Source: Actinomycetes bacterium (GTDB taxonomy: Bacteria; Actinomycetota; Actinomycetes; Actinomycetales; Actinomycetaceae). From it: a stretch of DNA of 20,696 nt. The notes under the pieces were generated by a model. That model worked only from the letters and a program-made list of their open reading frames with translations, was not told the origin of the DNA and searched no databases. Of this stretch, positions 14,584 through 20,696 are shown one piece after another (within the stretch, counting starts at the first letter, position 1; every line of letters starts with the position of its first letter). The stretch lies in the NCBI GenBank assembly GCA_023389315.1, contig JAEWEQ010000018.1, positions 1 to 20,696 of the forward strand, given 5' to 3'. A program made the translations under genes and the position numbers.

Positions 14584-15097
14584 GGGTGTTCTCCTTGAGT
14601 TGGTCGGTTATGGAACGCGGACCGCGACCGATTGCCACGGATCCTGACTGCACTATTTCTCGGATGCCGTATGGTTCCAAGGCGGTTAGTAGTGCATTTA
14701 GTTTTTCATTATCTCCCACCGCTTCGATCACCACGGATTCGGGGGTCACGTCTACCACGTGGGCGCGGAAGAGGTCCACGATTTGTAGCACGGCGGTGCG
14801 ACGCCGATCGTCGGCTTTCACTTTGAATAGTACTAGTTGTCGGCGCACGGACGAGGTTTGCGACAGGTCCACCACTTTGAGTACGTTCACCAGTTTGTTG
14901 AGTTGTTTGGTGACTTGTTCCAGGGGCAGGTCGTCTGCTTCCACCACCACCGTCATGCGGGAGATTTCGGGGTGTTCGGTTTCCCCTACCGCGAGGGAGC
15001 GGATGTTGAAAGCGCGGCGGGCGAACAGGGCGGCTACGCGCGTGAGGACGCCGGGTTTGTTTTCCACTAGCACCGACAGCGTGTGTATCTGCGTCAT
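14576..15097 (-). CDS. ilvN: Acetohydroxyacid synthase small (regulatory) subunit
   Basis: A 173-residue regulatory subunit giving valine feedback control and full activity to IlvB. The N-terminal ACT domain reads HTLSVLVENKPGVLTRVAALFARRAFNIRSLAVG, split by the typical GVLTRV loop, and the C-terminal ALS_ss_C half follows (LFKVKADDRRRTAVLQIVDLFRAHVVDV). This is the long (IlvH-like) form. An open frame continues upstream into ilvB, but homology begins at MTQIHTLSVLVENKPGV, and ATG 15097 follows the ilvB stop by two bases. AGGAC nearby is a weak ribosome site, consistent with coupling to ilvB. It ends inside the ilvC start. Confidence 0.95.
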   Translation of the reverse strand: MTQIHTLSVLVENKPGVLTRVAALFARRAFNIRSLAVGETEHPEISRMTVVVEADDLPLEQVTKQLNKLVNVLKVVDLSQTSSVRRQLVLFKVKADDRRRTAVLQIVDLFRAHVVDVTPESVVIEAVGDNEKLNALLTALEPYGIREIVQSGSVAIGRGPRSITDQLKENTRG

Positions 15098-15099
15098 GG

Positions 15100-16860
15100 T
15101 TACACGTCCTGTTCCCACTCGGGGGCCAGCCCGCGAGCGTAGTTGATTTCGTTGTTGGACACTCCCGCTGCCACCATTGGCCACACCATGGCGTCTTTGG
15201 AGACACGGAAGTCGATGAGGACGGGGCGGTCGTTGATACTCATCGCCCATTCGATGGCTTCGTCGACTTCGTCCTCGTTATATACGCGCCTGGCTGCCAT
15301 TCCGTAGGCTTCCGCCAGGGCCACGAAGTTGGGGATTTGGGTGTCGCCGCTGGCGAGGTTGGTGTGAGAGTAGCGTTCGTTGTAGAACAGGGTCTGCCAT
15401 TGGCGCACCATCCCCAGCACGGAGTTGTTAATGAGGGCAACTTTGATGGGGATTTTATTGATGGTGCAGGTGGCTAGTTCTTGGTTGGTCATTTGGAATG
15501 ACCCGTCGCCGTCAATGGCCCATACGGTTTTGTCTGGCTGGCCCACTTTTGCCCCCATGGCGGCGGGGATGCAGTATCCCATGGTTCCGAGTCCGCAGGA
15601 GGAGATGAAGTGGCGAGGACGGTTGTATTCGATGAATTGGGCGCTCCACATTTGGTGTTGCCCCACGCCGGTAGTGTAGATCGCATCGTCACCGGCGATG
15701 GCGGACAGGCGTTGGAGTACGTATTGGGGGGCGAGCATTCCATCTTCAGGGGCGGTCCATCCCAGCGGGTAGGTTTCGCGGAGCCGATCCAGGTAGGTCC
15801 ACCATCCTTTGAGGTTGGCTTTTCCGTTGGCGTCGATGGCTTTCTTCACCGCCGGCACCAGGGCCTCCAGGGTGGGTTTAAGGTCACCCACGATGGGAAT
15901 GTCTGCTAGGCGGTTTTTGGAGATTTCGGCGGCGTCAATATCGACGTGGACGACTGCGGCGCGCGGGGCGAAGGAGTCGAGGTTCCCGGTGACGCGGTCA
16001 TCGAAGCGGGCGCCGAGGGCGATCACCAGGTCGGCGCGTTGCAGCGCCCCCACTGCCGCCACCGTGCCGTGCATGCCGGGCATCCCCAGGTGGTGCCGGT
16101 CGGCGTCGGGGAACACTCCTCGCGCGGGCAGCGTGGTGACCACCGGGATGTCGGTGAGTTCCACCAGTTCGGCGAAGGTTTCGTGGGCTCCGGAGCGCAC
16201 CATTCCGCCACCTACGTAGAATACAGGGGCTTGGGCGGTGGCAATGGCTTGGGCAGCTTGGCGCACTTGTTTGGGGTGGGGTTTGCCGGCGGGTTTGTAG
16301 CCGGGTAGTTCCATGACCGGGGGCCAGAAGAACTCCATTTCGGCGTTTTGTGCGCTCTTGGTGATGTCCACGAGGACGGGTCCGGGACGTCCAGTGCCGG
16401 CCAGGTGGAAGGCTTCGGCGATGCGGGAGGGGATTTCGTCGGCTTTGGTCACCAGGAAGGAGTGTTTGGAGATGGGCATGGAGGCGCCCACAATGTCGGC
16501 TTCTTGGAAGGCGTCGGTGCCGATGAAGTTGGCTCCTACTTGTCCGGTGATGATGACGATGGGTACGGAGTCGAGGTTGGCGTCGGCCAGGGCGGTGAGG
16601 GTGTTGGTGGCGGCGGGTCCGGAGGTGACGATGGCGCACCCTACTTTTCCAGTGGCGAGGGCGTAGCCTTCGGCGGCGTGTCCGGCGCCTTGTTCGTGTC
16701 GCACCAGGATGTGGTTGATTTGGGAGTCCATCAGCGGGTCGTAGGTGGGGAGGATGGCTCCGCCGGGCATTCCGAATACGTCGGTGACGCCTAGCATTTC
16801 AAGGGTTTTGACGATGGCTTGAGCGCCTGTCATGGTGGTGGTTTGTGCCCGCGTACTCAT
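15100..16860 (-). CDS. ilvB: Acetohydroxyacid synthase large (catalytic) subunit
   Basis: A 586-residue thiamine diphosphate enzyme that condenses pyruvate with pyruvate or 2-ketobutyrate, the first common step of valine, leucine and isoleucine synthesis. The catalytic glutamate is E56 in VRHEQGAGHAAEGYA. The ThDP/Mg motif starts with GDGSFQM at residue 451 and ends at LINN. FIGTDAFQE and the central FAD-binding domain are also visible. AGGAG six to seven bases before ATG 16860 supports this start over an open upstream extension (16974), which would read through the attenuator terminator. First gene of ilvB-ilvN-ilvC; its transcription is gated by the leader described separately. Confidence 0.96.
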   Translation of the reverse strand: MSTRAQTTTMTGAQAIVKTLEMLGVTDVFGMPGGAILPTYDPLMDSQINHILVRHEQGAGHAAEGYALATGKVGCAIVTSGPAATNTLTALADANLDSVPIVIITGQVGANFIGTDAFQEADIVGASMPISKHSFLVTKADEIPSRIAEAFHLAGTGRPGPVLVDITKSAQNAEMEFFWPPVMELPGYKPAGKPHPKQVRQAAQAIATAQAPVFYVGGGMVRSGAHETFAELVELTDIPVVTTLPARGVFPDADRHHLGMPGMHGTVAAVGALQRADLVIALGARFDDRVTGNLDSFAPRAAVVHVDIDAAEISKNRLADIPIVGDLKPTLEALVPAVKKAIDANGKANLKGWWTYLDRLRETYPLGWTAPEDGMLAPQYVLQRLSAIAGDDAIYTTGVGQHQMWSAQFIEYNRPRHFISSCGLGTMGYCIPAAMGAKVGQPDKTVWAIDGDGSFQMTNQELATCTINKIPIKVALINNSVLGMVRQWQTLFYNERYSHTNLASGDTQIPNFVALAEAYGMAARRVYNEDEVDEAIEWAMSINDRPVLIDFRVSKDAMVWPMVAAGVSNNEINYARGLAPEWEQDV

Positions 16861-16891
16861 GTGTGTCTCCTGTGTTTTGGGGGCGGTGGGC

Positions 16892-16934
16892 AAAGAAAAA
16901 CCCTCCGCACCGAGGCGTCTGTTCGGTGGAAGGG
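16892..16934 (-). terminator. Attenuator terminator before ilvB
   Basis: On the transcribed strand CCCTTCCACCGA (16934-16923) pairs with TCGGTGCGGAGGG (16913-16901): six pairs, a bulged C, then six pairs including one G-U, around a nine-base loop. TTTTTCTTT follows at 16900-16892, an excellent intrinsic terminator. It lies between the leader peptide and ilvB, so it must be read through for ilvBNC expression. Confidence 0.85.
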
Positions 16935-16935
16935 A

Positions 16936-16994
16936 GGCGTGCGACTCACCCGCGTTACGCGGCAGAACTCGCACGCCCTGGTACTTCGACCAGG
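16936..16994 (-). promoter_or_regulatory. Upstream hairpins of the ilvB attenuator
   Basis: Two structures precede the terminator. Hairpin A pairs CCTGGT (16994-16989) with ACCAGG (16982-16977) across a six-base loop and overlaps the Val codons of the leader. Hairpin B pairs GGCGTGCGA (16977-16969) with TCGCACGCC (16944-16936), with an inner CCGCG-TAA-CGCGG stem holding the leader stop codon. A and B share base 16977 and so compete at the edge. Which fold is the antiterminator is not resolved by eye. Confidence 0.65.
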
Positions 16995-17026
16995 ACGAGG
17001 AGAATGATCTGCGCGAAACTTGCCAT
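16955..17026 (-). CDS. Branched-chain amino acid leader peptide of ilvBNC
   Basis: A 23-residue reading frame beginning MASFAQIILLVLVEV. Residues 7-15 contain two Ile, three Leu and three Val with one Glu, a run expected for ribosome-mediated attenuation by branched-chain aminoacyl-tRNA. The stop codon lies in the loop of hairpin B, and a U-tailed terminator follows before ilvB. When charged tRNAs run short, a ribosome stalled on this run would cover hairpin A and alter folding so that transcription continues. There is no Shine-Dalgarno. TATTGT ends six bases before the ATG, so the peptide is probably translated from a leaderless transcript. This type of control is known for ilvB in corynebacteria and enterics. 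Confidence 0.85.
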   Translation of the reverse strand: MASFAQIILLVLVEVPGRASSAA

Positions 17027-17032
17027 GTTTTG

Positions 17033-17062
17033 ACAATACGCCCGGGCTTATCGCTATTCGAA
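17033..17062 (-). promoter_or_regulatory. Promoter of the ilvB leader and operon
   Basis: On the complement, TTCGAA (17062-17057), an 18-base spacer and TATTGT (17038-17033), then six bases to the leader ATG. The -10 is good and the -35 moderate. Transcription would begin at or next to the ATG. Confidence 0.5.
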
Positions 17063-17090
17063 AATCCCCTGGTTTTTTCTCATATCGTGG

Positions 17091-17151
17091 AACCTCGCCG
17101 CCGCGCCTTGCTGGCAATCTGCCGTCGTGTCGCCCTGCAACCTCGCCGCCG
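17091..17151 (+). repeat. 13-base direct repeat AACCTCGCCGCCG
   Basis: Exact copies at 17091-17103 and 17139-17151, 48 bases apart, in the gap between the ilvB promoter and the exporter gene. Function unknown; could be paired binding sites or duplication remnants. Confidence 0.5.
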
Positions 17152-17170
17152 GGTCGTATCCGCTCCAACC

Positions 17171-17302
17171 TCTGACCAGCTCTGCCCTCTGACCGGCTCT
17201 GCCCTCTGACTGGCTCTGCCCTCTGACCGGCCGTACCCGCCCCTCTGACCGGCCCTCTCTGCCTTCTGACCGGCCCTCTCCGCCTTGTGACCGGCCCGGC
17301 CC
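17171..17302. repeat. Seven-copy short tandem repeat, core TCTGACCGGC
   Basis: Copies of TCTGACCGGC or one-base variants start at 17171, 17188, 17205, 17222, 17244, 17265 and 17286. The first three intervals are exactly 17 bases, the last three 22, 21 and 21. Between cores is a pyrimidine-rich CTCTGCC-like linker. The + strand is almost purine-free in places. The gap 17063-17397 otherwise shows no coding frame I would support. Confidence 0.85.
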
Positions 17303-17397
17303 GTTAACCACCCCTTCCCTACCCTCGGGCGTGCGACGTTTCCCACTCTTTGCCCCAGGCGGGACCCCTGGCGTAGCGTCACCGGCCCCCAGGTTTT

Positions 17398-17403
17398 TAT
17401 TAT
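17398..17403 (+). promoter_or_regulatory. -10 element of a probably leaderless exporter transcript
   Basis: TATTAT, then six bases (TTTCAC), then the GTG start at 17410. The geometry is the same as for the ilvB leader and the lipoate ligase gene. No Shine-Dalgarno and no clear -35. Confidence 0.42.
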
Positions 17404-17409
17404 TTTCAC

Positions 17410-19011
17410 GTGGATATGCATTTTGCTCGTCGCCCTCGCAATACTCGTTCCTCCGCCGCACGCAAGTGGCTACCCGCACGCCTGCGCCGTGCGGCCGCCT
17501 CCCCCAACAACGATCCCGACCATCTGGAGCATCCCAGCGAGGACGCAGCCGCCCTCGTGCAACAAGAAGCGGCGGAAGCCGCCGAGGCTGCGCAAGCCGC
17601 GGAAGTTGCCGAACAGGCCGCCGAGGACGCCGCGCAAGCGGCCGCTCGTGCCACTGCAGACCTGCACGCCCGCCTCGATGCTTTCTCTTTCACCGAAGAG
17701 GAACTCCAAAGGCGACGCGCCATCCGCGAGCGCCTAGCAATCCAATCCGGAGTGGTGCTCAAGCTCGGCACTATGCTGATGGGGGCCGGCGCTGGCTCCT
17801 ACCGGGTGAAAACTTCCATGGCGCGCCTGGCTACCGCCATTGGCATCGAAAAACACCAGTCGCAGGTGTCCCTCACCGAACTCACCACCACTGCCTACGC
17901 GGCACACACTTTCCGCACGGAGTTAGCCGAACAGCGTGCGGTGGGCGTGAACGCGGACCGTATCGATGAGCTGCGCCGCTTCGTGCGCGACCTGCGCCCC
18001 GGTTTGTTGGCCGAGGACGCGGAGGCTGAGCTGGACCGCATCGCCAATAAACCTCACCTGTATTCGCGCCTGCAGTTGGCGTTGGCGTCAGGTTTTGGGT
18101 GTGCCGGCTTCGCTTTCCTCAATAAAGGTGGCTGGGTGGAATGCTCGGTGGTGCTTTTCGCCGCCTTCATCGGCCAGTACATTCGCTCGCGGATGTTGGG
18201 TAAGCGTTTTAACCATGTCGCCACCTGGATGGTTTGCGCCACCGTAGCGTCATCCCTTTACATCAGTGCGGTGATGGCGCTGATGAGCGCGGGGCTAGTT
18301 GACTCCACCCACCAAGCCGGTGCGGTCTCGGCCATGCTGTTCCTAGTCCCGGGCTTTCCCCTGGTCACCGCTATCTTGGATTTAGTGCGTTTAGATTTAA
18401 TCGCCGGATTGACGCGCGGGGCTTACGTCCTCATTTTGATGGTCTCTGCCGGGGTCGCCATGTGGGTGGTGTCCTCACTCTTCCACTGGTCCGTGACACC
18501 TTCCGCGCCACCCGAAATCGCCCCCAGTTTGCTGATCGCGTTGAACGCCCTCGCGACTTTCATCGCGGCCTTTTGTTTCGCCCTCCTATTTAACTCCCCC
18601 TGGAAGGTGGCGCTCACTGCTGCCACCATCGGAGCGGTCCTCAATCCGGTACGCATTTTTGCCGTTAGTCTCGGCGCCCCGAATCAAGCCATGGTGGGGA
18701 TCGCGTGCCTGCTGGTGGGATTGGTGGCCACGGCGATCTCTGCTAAAACCTACTTCTCCCGCGTCACCCTATCGGTTCCCGCAGTGGTCATTATGATTCC
18801 TGGCGTACCGTTCTATCGCGCTATCACCGCCCTTAACATGGGGCAAACGGTGGATGCGATCGCCTCGATTTTGGAGATCTCCTTCGTGATTTTGGCTATC
18901 GGTGTGGGACTGGCGATTTCCCGCATGGTCACCGACCGGGGATGGGCGTTCGACTCCCCCACTTTGCCCACCACCGATCTGAGCCCGGAAATGACCACAG
19001 TAGTGAGGTAG
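17410..19011 (+). CDS. ThrE-type threonine/serine exporter
   Basis: A 533-residue membrane protein of the ThrE family, which exports L-threonine and L-serine in corynebacteria by proton coupling. Residues 1-100 are cytoplasmic, with an Ala/Glu heptad stretch at about 52-84 that probably forms a coiled coil. A soluble DUF1212 part follows, containing LGTMLMGAGAGSYRVKTSM. The rest holds about ten membrane helices, including DLIAGLTRGAY and the DUF3815 signature PAVVIMIPGVPFYRA near residue 457. The GTG at 17410 is used, with an ATG two codons on (17416) as alternative. Export of threonine, the precursor of isoleucine, next to the ilv operon fits an amino-acid homeostasis role, but the substrate is inferred from family only. 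Confidence 0.88.
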   Translation: MDMHFARRPRNTRSSAARKWLPARLRRAAASPNNDPDHLEHPSEDAAALVQQEAAEAAEAAQAAEVAEQAAEDAAQAAARATADLHARLDAFSFTEEELQRRRAIRERLAIQSGVVLKLGTMLMGAGAGSYRVKTSMARLATAIGIEKHQSQVSLTELTTTAYAAHTFRTELAEQRAVGVNADRIDELRRFVRDLRPGLLAEDAEAELDRIANKPHLYSRLQLALASGFGCAGFAFLNKGGWVECSVVLFAAFIGQYIRSRMLGKRFNHVATWMVCATVASSLYISAVMALMSAGLVDSTHQAGAVSAMLFLVPGFPLVTAILDLVRLDLIAGLTRGAYVLILMVSAGVAMWVVSSLFHWSVTPSAPPEIAPSLLIALNALATFIAAFCFALLFNSPWKVALTAATIGAVLNPVRIFAVSLGAPNQAMVGIACLLVGLVATAISAKTYFSRVTLSVPAVVIMIPGVPFYRAITALNMGQTVDAIASILEISFVILAIGVGLAISRMVTDRGWAFDSPTLPTTDLSPEMTTVVR

Positions 19012-19071
19012 TGGCCACATATTGGGACTCTTCTACCATGCATTTAAGTAGGTAGCTGGAATACTAGGAAC

Positions 19072-19123
19072 TGCGCTTGGCGCATCCAAAATCCCTATCC
19101 GCATGTCTACCTGCTCCTAGGAG
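19072..19123. promoter_or_regulatory. Two palindromes ahead of the AspT-like gene
   Basis: TGCGC-TTG-GCGCA (19072-19084) is a perfect inverted repeat. CTCCTAGGAG (19114-19123) is a perfect 10-base palindrome whose right half is the ribosome-binding site (AGGAG, 19119-19123) of the next gene. The second could hide the site by self-pairing or dimerisation, or bind a protein; neither has a T tract. I found no convincing promoter in 19012-19131. Confidence 0.35.
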
Positions 19124-19131
19124 TACTTCCC

Positions 19132-20696
19132 GTGACCACTGTGTTCACTTTTCTCGCGCACCAGCCTATTTTGACGTTATTTGTGCTGGTGGGTATCGGC
19201 ATGGCCTTTGGCCACATCAAGATCAAAGGTGTGGGTTTAGGTGCGGCGGCGGTTTTATTCCTCGCGATCGCGATCTCCGCCGGCGCGCAGACTTCTAACA
19301 TCGAGGTCCGCGTCCCCCACGAACTGGGCATTTTAGGACTGGCCATCTTCGCTTTCGCCATTGGCGTGAACTCTGGTGCCAGTTTCTTCCACAACTTGAA
19401 GACCGCGTTGGGCCCGATTCTGGCTACCGTGGCCCTGTACATTATTGCTGCGGGCACCGCCTACGGAGTGGGCAAGTACGTTTTCGACATGCCGATTTCC
19501 CTCATCGCCGGTACTTTCGCTGGGGCAACCACCAACACTCCCGCGCTGGCTGCTGCCGGTGACGCCTCCGGTGACCCGGCCACTGCCACGGTCGGTTACG
19601 CGGTAGCTTACCTGTTCGGTGTGGTAGGCATGATGATCGCTGCTTTGGCAGCCTTGGCTTACGGCAAGCGTGACGCTGACACGCCCTCGCCGTTGGCCAA
19701 CCGCACCATCCGGGTGGAGCGTTCGGACCACCCCCTAATCGGTGACCTGTACGAAACCTTCGGCCACAAAGTCACTTTCTCTCGTATTCGTCGCGGCGAA
19801 ACCGGCCCCATTTCGCGCCCCTCCATGTCCGATACTCTCGACAAGGACGACCTGGTGACGGTGGTGGGCCCGCGCGAGTTGGTAGCCCGCGTCGCTACCG
19901 AACTGGGCCACTCCTCCTCGCACTCCTTGATGCAGGACCGCTCGTACTTGGATTTCCGTCGCATCACGGTTTCCGATCCGAAGCTGGCGGGCCGCACGAT
20001 TGCGTCGTTGGAGCTTTCCAATAAGTTCTCTGCGACGATTTCGCGGGTACGTCGCGGTGATGTCGATATGGTGGGCGAACCGGGTTTGGTACTGCAGCAG
20101 GGTGACCGAGTACGGGTGGTGGCGCCAACTTCGAAGATGAGCGAGATCACTAAGTTCTTTGGTGATTCGGCGCGGGGTCTTTCTGATATCAACCCGGTGG
20201 CGTTGGGCCTGGGGATGGCATTGGGTGTGCTGCTGGGTGAGTTGAGGATTTTCACTCCTTCAGGCGATTATTTCTCCATCGGTTCTGCTGCGGGCACGTT
20301 GCTGGTGGGGTTGATTTTCGGCCGCATCGGTCGTATCGGTAAGGTCGTTACCGCGATTCCTTTCACTGCGGCTTCGGTGTTATCGGAGTTCGGTTTGCTG
20401 GTGTTCTTGGCCCAAGCTGGCACTAACGCTGGTGGCCAGATCGCGCAGGCCTTTACCGGTGGCCAATGGTGGAAGATCCTGGTTCTCGGCGTGATCGTAA
20501 CCACCATCATGGGTGCTGGTTTGTACGTCGTGATGCGTTGGCTGTTTAAGATGGGCGGCACGCAGTTGGCTGGTTTCCTGGGCGGTTCCCAGACGCAGCC
20601 GGCGGTGCTCGCTTTCGCGAACTCTCGCACCAATGCGGACCCGCGCGTGGCCTTGGGTTACGCCCTGATCTACCCGGTGGCGATGATCGGTAAGAT
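19132..20696 (+). CDS. AspT/YidE-type aspartate:alanine exchanger-family transporter, 3' end cut off
   Basis: 521 codons are visible before the window ends without a stop; most of the expected length is present. The protein is an internal duplication: an N-terminal membrane half (about 1-178), two RCK/TrkA-C-like cytoplasmic domains (about 193-245 and 277-330, each ending VTVVGP or VRVVAP), then a second membrane half. The paired family motifs are AGATTNTPALAAAGDASGDP near residue 134 and GGSQTQPAVLAFANSRTNAD near 484, followed by YALIYPVAMIGKI. Family members exchange aspartate for alanine or other carboxylates; this one's substrate is unknown. The start is GTG 19132, with AGGAG eight bases upstream. 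The 120-base gap from the exporter suggests its own regulation. Confidence 0.9.
   Translation, partial: MTTVFTFLAHQPILTLFVLVGIGMAFGHIKIKGVGLGAAAVLFLAIAISAGAQTSNIEVRVPHELGILGLAIFAFAIGVNSGASFFHNLKTALGPILATVALYIIAAGTAYGVGKYVFDMPISLIAGTFAGATTNTPALAAAGDASGDPATATVGYAVAYLFGVVGMMIAALAALAYGKRDADTPSPLANRTIRVERSDHPLIGDLYETFGHKVTFSRIRRGETGPISRPSMSDTLDKDDLVTVVGPRELVARVATELGHSSSHSLMQDRSYLDFRRITVSDPKLAGRTIASLELSNKFSATISRVRRGDVDMVGEPGLVLQQGDRVRVVAPTSKMSEITKFFGDSARGLSDINPVALGLGMALGVLLGELRIFTPSGDYFSIGSAAGTLLVGLIFGRIGRIGKVVTAIPFTAASVLSEFGLLVFLAQAGTNAGGQIAQAFTGGQWWKILVLGVIVTTIMGAGLYVVMRWLFKMGGTQLAGFLGGSQTQPAVLAFANSRTNADPRVALGYALIYPVAMIGK

Noticed and set aside
15998..16639. Long leftward and rightward alternative frames inside ilvB and ilvC
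   Set aside because: All are shadows of well-conserved enzyme genes and show Arg/His-rich or Gly/Val-rich translations without family features.
17171..17302. CRISPR array
   Set aside because: The repeat core is about 10 bases with linkers of 7-12 similar bases; no unique spacers of the usual length and no cas genes.
17367..17406. Intrinsic terminator CCTGG...CCAGG followed by TTTTTATTATTTT
   Set aside because: Stem of only five pairs with a 17-base loop, and no rightward gene upstream; the T-rich run is better explained as the exporter promoter's -10 region.

Overview
The window comes from an actinobacterium of moderately high G+C. This rests on family content rather than any taxonomic marker: a DUF3516-type Ski2-like helicase, a DUF222/HNH protein, a LytR-CpsA-Psr protein, a DUF1015 protein, a two-domain ThrE-type exporter and several starts that look leaderless. 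I see no rRNA, tRNA, CRISPR array or transposase, and I do not assign a genus.

Region 1 (1-5300): the start of a small leftward gene at the edge, then four rightward genes. A DEAD/DEAH helicase, a GtrA-family membrane protein and a YggS-type PLP protein overlap end to end and look like one operon. A DUF222-HNH nuclease-like gene follows. The + strand here is very rich in C and A.

Region 2 (5300-6460): a leftward lipoate-protein ligase with its accessory domain at the N-terminus meets the HNH gene tail to tail. Its short upstream region is shared with divergent ilvD. Strand composition flips across this gene: everything from ilvD to about 13 kb is G/T-rich on the + strand whichever way the genes point.

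Region 3 (6457-17030): branched-chain amino acid synthesis, in three transcription units. These are ilvD (rightward), leuB-ilvE (leftward, overlapping or nearly so) and ilvB-ilvN-ilvC (leftward, tightly packed). Together they give acetohydroxyacid synthase, ketol-acid reductoisomerase, dihydroxyacid dehydratase, isopropylmalate dehydrogenase and the final transaminase. Interspersed are a CsbD-like small stress protein with a strong shared terminator, a DUF1015 protein and a LytR-CpsA-Psr cell-wall ligase. The best regulatory find is a complete attenuator before ilvB: a 23-residue leader peptide with eight Ile/Leu/Val in nine codons, hairpins, and a U-tailed terminator.

Region 4 (17030-20696): about 380 bases of non-coding DNA carrying a seven-copy short tandem repeat, then a ThrE-type threonine/serine exporter and an AspT-family (aspartate:alanine exchanger-like) transporter cut off by the window edge. 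Two probable amino-acid transporters beside the ilv operon suggest an amino-acid homeostasis neighbourhood.

I did not find a wholly new multi-gene system. The most informative unexplained signals are the ilvB attenuator with a probably leaderless leader peptide, the orientation-independent skew flip near 5.3-6.4 kb, and two families of short tandem repeats (26-bp period at 12.3 kb, 17/21-bp period at 17.2 kb).
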